Of a stretch of 64,000 nucleotides of DNA, positions 1-8,376 are shown in pieces. Source of the DNA: CAINVV01 sp037137375 (GTDB lineage Bacteria > Bacteroidota > Bacteroidia > Bacteroidales > Prolixibacteraceae); NCBI GenBank assembly GCA_037137375.1, contig JBAXKJ010000012.1, positions 1 through 64,000 of the forward strand, given 5' to 3'. The notes beneath the pieces are model-generated. The model was not told the DNA's origin and did no database searches. It saw nothing but the letters and a program-made list of their open reading frames with translations. Made by a program: the position numbers and the translations under genes. How positions within the stretch are numbered: the stretch's first letter is position 1; the number at the start of each line of letters is the position of its first letter.

Positions 1-2
1 GA

Positions 3-53
3 AAACAAAAAGAAATTTTGGAACCGGTCACCGGAGACGATCTTCCTTTCTAA
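3..53 (+). CDS. C-terminal tail of an upstream gene (partial)
   Basis: The third frame is open from the window edge to a TAA at 51-53 and reads KQKEILEPVTGDDLPF before the stop. A terminator hairpin follows 12 bases later, which makes this frame the best candidate for the end of a gene entering from the left. The tail is too short to assign to a family. The other two forward frames are also open here but run through the terminator, so they are less likely. Confidence 0.4.
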   Translation, partial: KQKEILEPVTGDDLPF

Positions 54-65
54 GGAGAAAAAGAG

Positions 66-88
66 CCTTGCCGAGCAAGGTTTTTTTT
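66..88 (+). terminator. Rho-independent terminator
   Basis: A 6-bp perfect stem (CCTTGC/GCAAGG) with a three-base CGA loop is followed directly by eight T. It closes the gene that ends at 53. Confidence 0.8.
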
Positions 89-390
89 ATGGTCGCACTT
101 TTTAACCCTATCTGATAAATAAGCTGTTACACTCAAATTACGGTGCGAAGTTATTGATCGCCAGCCGGAAAAGTCAAGGGCCGTCAGCTGCTGCAGGTTG
201 AAGTTAATGGTGCAGCACCCTCCGGCACTTCGTGGTAGGTCACTTTCTCTTTTCTTCCCATTCTCCTCTGGTTAAAACTGACATTTCCCCTTGACAGAAT
301 CCGCCCGGCTCAATCTGGTTTGCCCGAAATTTAATTATAACCGGCGAGCCAGAAGCCATTAAAAGTCCTCAGGGCAGAGGCATAAATATT
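89..390. other. Intergenic spacer, no gene recognised
   Basis: About 300 bases without a convincing ORF on either strand. The only structure I see is a 7-bp inverted repeat (TGCTGCA at 189-195 with TGCAGCA at 211-217) around a 15-base loop. I found no riboswitch or known RNA signature. It presumably holds the promoter of the gene at 391. Confidence 0.4.
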
Positions 391-768
391 ATGAGTAAAT
401 CAAATGTTGCTGAGAAGTTTGTAGTAGTTCCTGAAGTAGTCACAGAAGTTGCCGCACCTGCTGCGGTAATGTCCATTGTCAAAGAAGAGACGGTAGAGGT
501 AAGAAAACTCACCCTGGATGAAAAAATTCAGAAGGTTGAAGATCTCTCCCTGATGATCGACCGCTGGAGAACGCTCTCTGACTCCAGAAGGAAGCTGCAG
601 ACCTTTCAGATCGGAGCTGATTCACTAAGCTCTACTATTCTGCTGAAGGATGGCGCCGGGAATGAATTCAGGACTTCCAACTCCACTGTCATCACCTCGG
701 TGATTGACGAAATGAAACGGACCCTGGATGTGAAAGTCCGAGAAGTGGAAGAGATGATTAGTCTTTGA
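391..768 (+). CDS. Small conserved-looking hypothetical protein, 125 aa
   Basis: I do not recognise a named family. The protein has a low-complexity N-terminus rich in Val, Ala and Glu (residues 1-40), then a helical, charged region (about 42-70). A short segment rich in beta-formers with the sequence LSSTILLKDGAGNEF (about 78-92) follows, and then a C-terminal amphipathic helix ending in EVEEMISL. There is no signal peptide or membrane segment, so it is probably cytoplasmic. It is a single-gene unit, because terminators lie on both sides (66-88 and 774-798). The clean frame, the ATG and the terminator immediately after the stop support a real gene. The shape, a long helix pair around a small beta motif, would fit a DNA- or nucleotide-associated accessory protein, but that is only a guess. 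Confidence 0.65.
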   Translation: MSKSNVAEKFVVVPEVVTEVAAPAAVMSIVKEETVEVRKLTLDEKIQKVEDLSLMIDRWRTLSDSRRKLQTFQIGADSLSSTILLKDGAGNEFRTSNSTVITSVIDEMKRTLDVKVREVEEMISL

Positions 769-773
769 AATTG

Positions 774-798
774 GGGAGCCTGCCGGCTCCCTTTTTTT
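774..798 (+). terminator. Rho-independent terminator
   Basis: A 7-bp perfect stem (GGGAGCC/GGCTCCC) with a TGCC loop is followed by seven T. It begins six bases after the stop codon at 768 and ends the small hypothetical gene. Confidence 0.9.
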
Positions 799-1290
799 GT
801 TCGTTTTAAAGAAATCATACTGTCAATAAAATAATTATGTCCCAGAAAAAGACCTTTATAAAAAATGACTTGTAAAGATTACCCGGGATTTCCCAAGTTA
901 TTTCTTATTACCCGGCTTGAACACTAAAAGAGAAATAGGTGGAATGTGCAAATATTTTACAATCTTGCAGGGTTGGGATTCGTCTGGTTAATATTGGTTA
1001 TAATTATCTGTCACTACAGTTTCTACTTTCCATTGATTGATACCGGTTGTCGAAAATTCTGCTGGATTTCCTGGCGGGTCTTCAAATCCACTTTTATTAG
1101 CCCACTTTTAGGAAGGCCAACATCGATAACTCCGTTTAAATTTAGACTAATTCCCTTTTTGAAAAACATACAAAATATTCTGATCCTTATGGACAAATTA
1201 TTTTTATCAAAAATTAGCTTACTTTTAATTTTTGAAAACTTACCGGTCTTCTCAATGAACACTGGCAACCAGACATAAGAGCTATTTTAA
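799..1290. other. Gene-poor AT-rich spacer before the PUL
   Basis: About 490 bases with only overlapping open frames of low credibility on both strands (near 946-1278 and 1023-1268). Neither shows a recognisable domain or a plausible composition. The region should contain the promoter of the sigma-factor gene at 1291, but I found no good TTG-N19-TAnnTTTG match. The nearest candidate is an imperfect TA-rich TTTTTG stretch about 60 bases upstream of the start. Confidence 0.4.
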
Positions 1291-1887
1291 ATGGCCACAA
1301 GCAATATATTTACCGTTCGTGATATAGAAGTGATTATCAACAGGCTGAAGCGGGACGAAAAATCAGCCCTGGACGATCTGTTTGGGTATTACTATCCGCG
1401 GTTGTTTCATTTCTCGAAATCGATTCTTAAAATTGAGACAGAGATCGATGACATTCTTCAGGAGGTTTTTGTCAAACTCTGGCTGAACAGGCAAAAAATT
1501 GGCAATGTAGAAACCTTCAATTCCTACATTTTTACCATTACAAAAAACGAAGTGCTGAATTTAATCCGTACCAATATAAGGAACAATAGCTTCAAAAATG
1601 AGCTTTTTCAGCGAACAGTGGTGGAAGAATTTCAGTTACAGAGCCAGTTGGAGTTCAACGAAGTTAAATCCGGCATCGATCAGGTTGTCTCCCAACTTCC
1701 TGAAAAGAGGAGACAGATTTTTATTTTAAGCCGGACGGAAGGCCTTTCCAACAAAGAAATTGCGCAACAACTGAATATCTCCGAAAAGACGGTAGAAGAC
1801 CATATCACCCACGCAATCAAAAAGATAAAAACCTCACTGAAAGAGATGGGGGTCATCTCCCTGCTCTATTGTTATCTTTTTATGTAA
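1291..1887 (+). CDS. ECF-type RNA polymerase sigma factor (PUL regulator)
   Basis: Sigma-70 family, extracytoplasmic-function type, 198 aa. Region 2 covers roughly residues 15-90, including a DDILQEVFVKLW-like core-binding helix. Region 4 covers roughly 130-185 with the helix-turn-helix segment GLSNKEIAQQLNISEKTVEDH. The hydrophobic C-terminal end (SLLYCYLF) is usual in the Bacteroidetes ECF group tied to FecR/SusC loci. The next gene is a FecR-type anti-sigma factor 56 bases downstream, followed by a SusC transporter with an STN domain. The expected circuit is that substrate binding at SusC is sensed through the STN domain by FecR, which releases this sigma factor to transcribe the PUL. The wiring is known for the family and inferred here. 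Confidence 0.93.
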   Translation: MATSNIFTVRDIEVIINRLKRDEKSALDDLFGYYYPRLFHFSKSILKIETEIDDILQEVFVKLWLNRQKIGNVETFNSYIFTITKNEVLNLIRTNIRNNSFKNELFQRTVVEEFQLQSQLEFNEVKSGIDQVVSQLPEKRRQIFILSRTEGLSNKEIAQQLNISEKTVEDHITHAIKKIKTSLKEMGVISLLYCYLFM

Positions 1888-1943
1888 TTTTTTGGAATTC
1901 GGAGCAGGGGATCCCCTCCCTTTTCGTGTATTAACAGTAAATC

Positions 1944-2915
1944 ATGGAAAAAAAATTCACAAAATATTGGAATGGCACAGCCAATCCGGAGGAATTTTCC
2001 TCTGTTTTAGAGGCGCTGTGCGGAGAAGACAACAACGGCAAAGTGTCGTTGGAGCTTCTCAAACGCTGGGAAGAGACCCTGGACAACGCGATTGAAAACA
2101 AGGAGAACAGCCACCTGCTCGATAAAATACACCACCGCATCGCGCTGGAAGAATCAAAAGCAGTAGCCCGAAGGTTATCCATTTACCAAAATCTGCTCAA
2201 GGTGGCAGCGGTATTGATCCTCGGACTGGTTATTTCGACCCTTGTCATCATTCGGAAACAGCAGCCGGTCAATACTAATGTCGTAGAAACTGTTACCACC
2301 CCTTATGGCGCCAGGACCAATTTTAAACTCCCCGATGGCTCAGAAGTATGGCTGAATTCGGGCACGACCATCTCCTTTCCGCGGCAATATGGAGAAACAC
2401 GAAACGTCGAACTGTCCGGTCAGGCCTTTTTTAAGGTTGTAAAAGACGGAAAGCCGTTTGTCGTCAAAACCGGTTTTGGCAGAATCGAAGTCATGGGAAC
2501 CTCTTTCGATGCAAAAGCCTATGCCAATGATAATTTCGAAACGACCCTGGTGGAAGGTTCTGTAAAAATTGTGGATGGGAACAATCGCACCACCACCTTA
2601 AAGCCCGGGCAGCAAGCTACAGTCACTCCTGCAGGAGAATTCTCTATGCTGAATGTCAATACAGGAAACATCACCTCCTGGCGCGAGGGCAAACTTATCT
2701 TCGTAAAAACGCCTTTTGTTGAGGTGGTCAAAGACCTGGAGCGATGGTACAATGTAAAAATAGAGTTACAGGGAGAGCGGCTGAAAAAGATTGGCTATAC
2801 GGGAACCATCGAATTGGAGACCTTCGGCGAGGTGCTGGAATTGATCAATGTTACCACACCGATAAAGTATTCTTTTAACAAGCAATCCCGGATTCTTAAG
2901 ATATCCGGCAGATAA
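1944..2915 (+). CDS. FecR-family anti-sigma factor
   Basis: 323 aa. It has a cytoplasmic N-terminal sigma-binding part (residues 1-85), one transmembrane helix at about 86-103, a periplasmic FecR domain at about 112-215 with the typical TPYGARTNFKLPDGSEVWLNSG start, and a C-terminal DUF4974-type domain at about 250-320. It sits in the inner membrane and should receive the signal from the STN domain of the SusC protein encoded next. It should hold or activate the ECF sigma factor encoded just upstream. The length and domain order match the family; I see no truncation. A 163-base gap with a hairpin separates it from susC, so regulator and transport genes may be transcribed separately. Confidence 0.93.
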   Translation: MEKKFTKYWNGTANPEEFSSVLEALCGEDNNGKVSLELLKRWEETLDNAIENKENSHLLDKIHHRIALEESKAVARRLSIYQNLLKVAAVLILGLVISTLVIIRKQQPVNTNVVETVTTPYGARTNFKLPDGSEVWLNSGTTISFPRQYGETRNVELSGQAFFKVVKDGKPFVVKTGFGRIEVMGTSFDAKAYANDNFETTLVEGSVKIVDGNNRTTTLKPGQQATVTPAGEFSMLNVNTGNITSWREGKLIFVKTPFVEVVKDLERWYNVKIELQGERLKKIGYTGTIELETFGEVLELINVTTPIKYSFNKQSRILKISGR

Positions 2916-3000
2916 TAACCCTTGAACGGGGCAACCAAACAGAATAATAAACCAAATTATCTTACTTATGGGGAGAAACAAATGACCAACACAAAAAAGT

Positions 3001-3028
3001 AAAGGCGGGAATGGCCGTTCCCACCTTT
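3001..3028 (+). promoter_or_regulatory. Hairpin in the susC leader
   Basis: Stem AAAGG-C-GGGAA paired with TTCCC-A-CCTTT (ten pairs, one mismatch) around a six-base loop. It lies between the anti-sigma gene and susC, 51 bases before the susC start. There is no T-tract, so it is not a standard terminator. It could be a partial attenuator or a processing/stability element separating regulator and transporter messages. Confidence 0.45.
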
Positions 3029-3078
3029 AAATGATTCGATTTAAAAAACCATTAAATTAATTAAACCATTGCAAAGTT

Positions 3079-6000
3079 ATGAATAAATTGCTGGAACAAC
3101 ATGGCAATATGCCGTTATCGTATCAATTTTTTAGAAAAATGAAACTAACTATCCTTGTCGTAACGATCTCAATTTTCAGCTGTTTTGCCTCCAATACCTA
3201 TTCGCAGAACACAAAACTGAACATTGCTGAGAACAACTCAACCTTGCTGAATCTGCTCCATGCCATCGAAGGCCAAAGCGAGTTCAAATTTTTCTACAAC
3301 GAAAATGTGGATGTCAGCATGGCTGTATCGGTCAATGCCAATCAAAAAACAGTTATTGACATTCTTGATGCTGTTTTAGCCAATACCTCCGTCAAATACA
3401 AAGTCATTGGCCGTCAGATCGCCCTTTATGATAAAGACGAGATGGAGCCTTTTATGAGTACGCAACAAAAAAAATCCCTTTCGGGCAAAGTTAGTGACTC
3501 TTCCGGAGCAACACTTCCAGGCGTTTCAGTAATTGTTAAAGGTACTACCACAGGTATAATCACCGATAACAACGGTTCTTACTCGCTTTCAAATGTTCCT
3601 GAAAATGCAATTTTGCAGTTTTCGTTTGTGGGGATGAAAACGCAGGAGATTGCAATATTAAACAAGACAACAATTAATGTAACACTTGCAGAGCAAAATG
3701 TTGGAATTGAAGAGGTAGTGGCTGTTGGTTATGGAGCTCAGAAGAAAATGAATGTTACAGGTGCAGTTTCAACTGTTAAAAGTCAGGAGCTGACTGTTGT
3801 TCCAGTTGCAAGTACCTCTAATGCTTTGACAGGTCGTATCTCTGGCTTGATAACTACGCAACAAAGCGGTCAGCCAGGAGCCGATGCTGCCTCTTTAAGT
3901 ATTCGTGGTTTTGGTAGTCCATTAGTAATTTTAGATGGTGTTGAAAGCAGTTTCAACAATATTGATGCCAATGAAATCGAGAGTATTTCAGTATTGAAGG
4001 ACGCTTCTGCAGCCATATATGGTGCACGTGCAGGTAATGGAGTTGTGTTAGTAACAACCAAGCGGGGAAATATGGGCAAACCGACTATTACGCTCAATAG
4101 TTCCTGGACATTTCAGGGTTTGGTTAATTTACTTAAGCCTTTATCTGCAGGTGATTATACCCGGTTGGCTCGTGATAATTATCTTCAGACAGGAAAAAAT
4201 GCCATTAATGCTCCTTATACAGAAGAAGAAGTTCAAAAATATTATTCAAGAGAAGATCCCGATTATCCGTCAACCAATTGGTTTGATGAAGTTGTTCGTC
4301 CATATGCTCCATCACAACAACATAATTTATCGTTAAGAGGTGGCAATGAATCAATCAAATACTATGGTTTTGCTGGTTTTCTGGATCAGGAAACGATGAT
4401 CAAAACAAATGGGGGTAACTACGGCCGCTATAACTTGCGTTCAAATATTGACGCCAAAATTCTTGATAATCTTTCAATGAACGTCGATTTATCCACCATT
4501 ATGGAAGAAAGAAATTTTCCTATTCGTACTCTGGCAGCTAACGATACAAAGTCAAACGTTTGGTATGATTTGTGGCAAACCCGCCCGACTTACCCTGCCA
4601 CATTGCCTGACAAAAATGGTGAAACAATGCTTTCCTATGCTGATGGTAATGGTACAGGAGGGGCACATTTGTCTACAAACAGGGATATTTACGGTTTCAA
4701 CGATCAATACGATCAGAAACTTCATACACAGGCTTCTTTGAAATGGGATATTATTAAAGGTCTTTCATTAAAAGGTACTTACACGTATGATAAATCAAAC
4801 CAGCGAACAAAAAGATTTAATAAAAAGATTACTACTTATGAATACAATTATGCCAGTGATAAATATATTCCACATCCAATTAGCAATTCACCTATTCTTA
4901 ATCAAAGTGCTTCCGAAGCCTGGGTTAAGACAGCTCAATTAATGATTACATACGATAAAGTTTTTGCTGAAAAGCACATTGTGTCATTATTAGGCGTTGC
5001 AGAAAACATTGAAAGTGCCGGTATGAGTTTATACGGACAAAGAGAAGGTTTTCTCACTGACCAGATTCCTTATTTATTTGCCGGTGGTGTTACAAATCAG
5101 GCTGCTGATGGTGGCGCTTACGAAATGGGACGTGCCTCTTTGATAGGGCGTGCCAATTATTCCTACCTAAGCAAATATCTGGTTGAAGCCACAATTCGTC
5201 GTGATGGCTCGGCACAGTTCCCCGAAAATTCAAGGTGGGGACTTTTCCCAAGTATTTCCTTAGGGTGGAGACTTTCTGAAGAATCTTTTATCAAAAACAG
5301 TTTTGGTGGTTTCATAACTAACTTAAAAATTCGCGGTGGTTTCAGCAAGACTGGTAATGATTATGTAGCTTCCAACTTCCCTTATCTTACCGGATTTGGT
5401 ATCAATAATGTGGGGTATGTAATTGGAGACAAATCCTTGCAGGGCTATTATCCCAAAGGCATGCCAAATCCTAACCTAACATGGGAAACGATGACATTGT
5501 ACAACTCAGGATTGGATTTCGGACTTTTCAATAATAAAATTTACGGAGAATTTGATTTTTTCTATCGTTTAAGAGAAGGCATCCTAGGTACCAAGAATTT
5601 GTCTATTCCAAACACTTTCGGGGCAACGCTGCCCGTTGAGAACCTTAACAGTCAGGATACGCGAGGGTTTGAATTTTCATTCGGTTACAAGGACCAAATC
5701 GGTGATTTTAAATATAATGTTTCAGGAAACGTTTCCTGGTCGCGTTCCAAATGGGTTTCATTTGATGAACCAGTATATACAGATCCGGATGATATCAGGA
5801 TGAGCCAAATGACCGGTCATTGGACCGACCGAACTTTCGGGTATGTTTCCGATGGCCTTTTTACTTCACTAAAAGACATTTATTTCTTGCCTTATCAATA
5901 TAAAGATATTGCAGGCGGCAACAATTCTTTGAATAAAGGTGATATCAAACTGCTTAATCAAAATGGAGACAATGTTTTGGATTGGAGAGATAAGCTGGAA

Positions 6001-6480
6001 CTGGGACAAGGAACAACTCCTCATTGGATGGTTGGTCTTAATACTGACTTCAGGTATAAAAACTTCAATTTGACCATGCTGTGGCAGGGTGCTCTAGGTT
6101 TCTACAAGAATATTTCGACTGTTGTAGGTGCCAACCAAACAACTTTCAAATATCGCTGGACAGAGCAGGAAAATCGACCTTATGCACTGATTCCTCGTAT
6201 TGGAACCAACGCCGGTTATTATTGGGGAGGAACCGACTATTTTCTGAAATCATCCGATTATCTGCGTTTAAAAAATATTTCTTTTGGGTATTACATTCCC
6301 AAAGCCTTACTTAAAAATCTTAAGATTCAGGAATTAAGGTTGTTTTTTGCCGGAACTAATTTATTCACTTTCTCAGGATTAAATCGTTACAATATCGACC
6401 CGGAAGCTCCAACTGGCAACGTTGGATACTACTATCCGCAAACGAAGACAATATCTTTTGGGTTTAATGTTTCATTATGA
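3079..6480 (+). CDS. SusC-like TonB-dependent outer-membrane transporter with STN domain
   Basis: 1133 aa. A long N-region precedes the signal-peptide core (residues about 21-42). Next come an STN (secretin/TonB N-terminal) domain (about 48-120), a carboxypeptidase-regulatory-like domain (about 133-210; SGKVSDSSGATLPGVSVIVKG) and the TonB-box/plug region. The plug ends near DASAAIYGARAGNGVVLVTTKRG (split here as conserved YGARAGNGV) at about 312-332, and a 22-strand-type barrel runs to the C-terminal FGFNVSL. It imports oligosaccharides across the outer membrane, energised by TonB/ExbBD, in complex with the SusD protein encoded 13 bases downstream. The STN domain links it to the FecR/ECF pair upstream. 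The ATG at residue 21 is an alternative start; the upstream one is kept because long N-regions are common in this family. Confidence 0.95.
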   Translation: MNKLLEQHGNMPLSYQFFRKMKLTILVVTISIFSCFASNTYSQNTKLNIAENNSTLLNLLHAIEGQSEFKFFYNENVDVSMAVSVNANQKTVIDILDAVLANTSVKYKVIGRQIALYDKDEMEPFMSTQQKKSLSGKVSDSSGATLPGVSVIVKGTTTGIITDNNGSYSLSNVPENAILQFSFVGMKTQEIAILNKTTINVTLAEQNVGIEEVVAVGYGAQKKMNVTGAVSTVKSQELTVVPVASTSNALTGRISGLITTQQSGQPGADAASLSIRGFGSPLVILDGVESSFNNIDANEIESISVLKDASAAIYGARAGNGVVLVTTKRGNMGKPTITLNSSWTFQGLVNLLKPLSAGDYTRLARDNYLQTGKNAINAPYTEEEVQKYYSREDPDYPSTNWFDEVVRPYAPSQQHNLSLRGGNESIKYYGFAGFLDQETMIKTNGGNYGRYNLRSNIDAKILDNLSMNVDLSTIMEERNFPIRTLAANDTKSNVWYDLWQTRPTYPATLPDKNGETMLSYADGNGTGGAHLSTNRDIYGFNDQYDQKLHTQASLKWDIIKGLSLKGTYTYDKSNQRTKRFNKKITTYEYNYASDKYIPHPISNSPILNQSASEAWVKTAQLMITYDKVFAEKHIVSLLGVAENIESAGMSLYGQREGFLTDQIPYLFAGGVTNQAADGGAYEMGRASLIGRANYSYLSKYLVEATIRRDGSAQFPENSRWGLFPSISLGWRLSEESFIKNSFGGFITNLKIRGGFSKTGNDYVASNFPYLTGFGINNVGYVIGDKSLQGYYPKGMPNPNLTWETMTLYNSGLDFGLFNNKIYGEFDFFYRLREGILGTKNLSIPNTFGATLPVENLNSQDTRGFEFSFGYKDQIGDFKYNVSGNVSWSRSKWVSFDEPVYTDPDDIRMSQMTGHWTDRTFGYVSDGLFTSLKDIYFLPYQYKDIAGGNNSLNKGDIKLLNQNGDNVLDWRDKLELGQGTTPHWMVGLNTDFRYKNFNLTMLWQGALGFYKNISTVVGANQTTFKYRWTEQENRPYALIPRIGTNAGYYWGGTDYFLKSSDYLRLKNISFGYYIPKALLKNLKIQELRLFFAGTNLFTFSGLNRYNIDPEAPTGNVGYYYPQTKTISFGFNVSL

Positions 6481-6493
6481 TAATTATAAGGTT

Positions 6494-8356
6494 ATGAAGA
6501 ATATATTAAAAATGTCATCAATAATACTTCTATTAGTATTTTCATCGTGTTTTAAAGATGTACTGGATAAACAGCCTTTAGATACTATCTCTGATGCTCA
6601 GTTATGGAATGATCCTGCTTTAATTGACGGATATTTAAGGGAGTGCTATGGTCAGATGAAATTTTATATGGATGGGAACGATAACTCAAATTACGGACAT
6701 TATGTTAATCCGCAAACTACGCCAAACACTATTGCCGACGAAGCGATTAACTTTTCCCGTCCAACATGGAATCACTTTTTGTATTGGAATGATGTTTATC
6801 CATGGTGGAATTACAATCTAGTCCGTCAATTGAATATTTTCCTCTCTAAAATGAAAACTGCTGAGGTTTCGGAGGATGTCAGGAAATCGCGCATTGGCGA
6901 AGCCCGGTTTTTACGTGCATTTTCCTACTTTAACATGGTGAAACGTTATGGAGGCGTTCCCTTAATCCTCGAAGAATTAAAATTGGACAGCCCCGAAGAA
7001 AAGATGTTTCCCAAAAGGGCTAAAGAAGAAGAGGTATATCAATTTATCATTAATGAGATTGACACTATCACCCAAGGCAATTTTCTAAAAAAATCCTTGG
7101 CTCCCTCTGAAATGGGGCGGCCTTCCCATTATGCGGCACTGGCCCTTAAAAGTCGGGTTGCCCTATATGCAGGGTCAATAGCAAAATTCACTTCCGAAAA
7201 GGCACTCAGCGAGTTGGTCCAGAGCGATGGAAGAATTGGCATTCCTGCAGCTAAAGCCAATTATTTCTTTCAGGCATCGTACAATGCAAGTAAGGAGATA
7301 ATTGATAATGGAGGATTCAAACTGTTTGATAGTTATATTGACGGTACCAAAGCCGGATACGTAAAAAACTACCAGCAACTTTTTCTGAAAAAGAATAACA
7401 ATGAAATCATTTTTGCTGAAATCTTTGACGGCCCTCCTGGAAAGTCTCACTCCTGGGATATGTGGCAATGTCCAATGGGTTATGATGGCTGGATAAAAGG
7501 TCAGTTTATAAGTGTTCTTCCTGAATTTGTTGATATGTATCAAAACATGGATGGAACAACTGCAAAGGCATTGAAAAGCTATGATGATGGCAAAGAATAT
7601 ACCACTGAAGATATTTTCGGACAGCGGGACCCACGTTTAAATGCATCGGTTTATACCGAAGGGACTAAGTTCCAGGATCCGGTTCTGCCTAATACACTTG
7701 AATACTGGAAACAATTGATTGCCTTGGATGGCAGCATTAAGACTTCGGGGATATATGATAATTTTCAGGTAGTTGGATTCAGTGCCCGCTCAGGTGGTGA
7801 TCGTCTTGCTGAGACCCCTTTTGGTGTTTTCAAATATCTGGACGAACTTGATGCTTATTCACGGACACTAAATTCCTGTTCAAAAACCGATTATGTCGTT
7901 TTCCGATTGGGTGAAATATTCCTGAACCATGCTGAAGCATCCATTGAAATAGGAAAATCCGGCGAAGCATTGGATTATACAAATCAAATCAGAAAGAGAG
8001 CTGGCATAAAGGCTTTACCCACAGTTGATCGCGAAGCAATCCGCCTGGAAAGAACAATTGAAACGGCCTATGAGGGTTCAAGGTTGTTTGATGTCCGGAG
8101 ATGGCGGGAAGGACCAAAATATTGCGGTAAAAATCCGTATGGTATTATTTACCAGCTGGTTTATAAATCGGTAAAGGATGGTGGTGCATATAGATATAAA
8201 ATCAAAAACACTGGAAATATTTATTCGGCAACAACAGACAGAACCTGGTATTCGAAATTCTATTACAACCCAATAACTCCGAGTCGTATTGATCAGAATC
8301 CTTGGAAGGAAGATAAACAAACAGGGTTAAAAGAAAATCCGGGTTGGGAAAAATAA
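6494..8356 (+). CDS. SusD-like (RagB/SusD) glycan-binding lipoprotein
   Basis: 620 aa from the ATG at 6494. This start is preferred over an ATG at 6422 because it lies just after the susC stop and puts a short basic N-terminus and a lipobox (LLLVFSSC) directly at the front. The mature protein is an outer-surface lipoprotein with the SusD/RagB fold built from TPR-like helices. Recognisable parts are the IGEARFLRAFSYFNMVKRYGGVP helix (split: ARFLRAFSYF...YGGVPL, about residue 135) and the C-terminal NQIRKRAG...RTIETAYEGSRLFDVRRW region (about 500-535). It forms the lid over the SusC barrel and captures the substrate. It is cotranscribed with susC. Confidence 0.95.
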   Translation: MKNILKMSSIILLLVFSSCFKDVLDKQPLDTISDAQLWNDPALIDGYLRECYGQMKFYMDGNDNSNYGHYVNPQTTPNTIADEAINFSRPTWNHFLYWNDVYPWWNYNLVRQLNIFLSKMKTAEVSEDVRKSRIGEARFLRAFSYFNMVKRYGGVPLILEELKLDSPEEKMFPKRAKEEEVYQFIINEIDTITQGNFLKKSLAPSEMGRPSHYAALALKSRVALYAGSIAKFTSEKALSELVQSDGRIGIPAAKANYFFQASYNASKEIIDNGGFKLFDSYIDGTKAGYVKNYQQLFLKKNNNEIIFAEIFDGPPGKSHSWDMWQCPMGYDGWIKGQFISVLPEFVDMYQNMDGTTAKALKSYDDGKEYTTEDIFGQRDPRLNASVYTEGTKFQDPVLPNTLEYWKQLIALDGSIKTSGIYDNFQVVGFSARSGGDRLAETPFGVFKYLDELDAYSRTLNSCSKTDYVVFRLGEIFLNHAEASIEIGKSGEALDYTNQIRKRAGIKALPTVDREAIRLERTIETAYEGSRLFDVRRWREGPKYCGKNPYGIIYQLVYKSVKDGGAYRYKIKNTGNIYSATTDRTWYSKFYYNPITPSRIDQNPWKEDKQTGLKENPGWEK

Positions 8357-8376
8357 TTTTTAAAAAGTATTATACC

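Noticed and set aside
189..217. Inverted repeat in the first intergenic spacer as a riboswitch or small RNA
   Set aside because: Only seven base pairs, no known motif and no T-tract; no basis for calling an RNA gene.
946..1278. 110-codon frame on the + strand, and an opposing frame at 1023-1268
   Set aside because: The composition is rich in Phe, Ile and Leu from AT-rich DNA, there is no domain, and both strands are open over the same stretch. I treat the region as non-coding spacer.
6422..6493. Longer start for the SusD-like gene
   Set aside because: It would lie inside susC and bury the lipoprotein signal; the ATG at 6494 is better.
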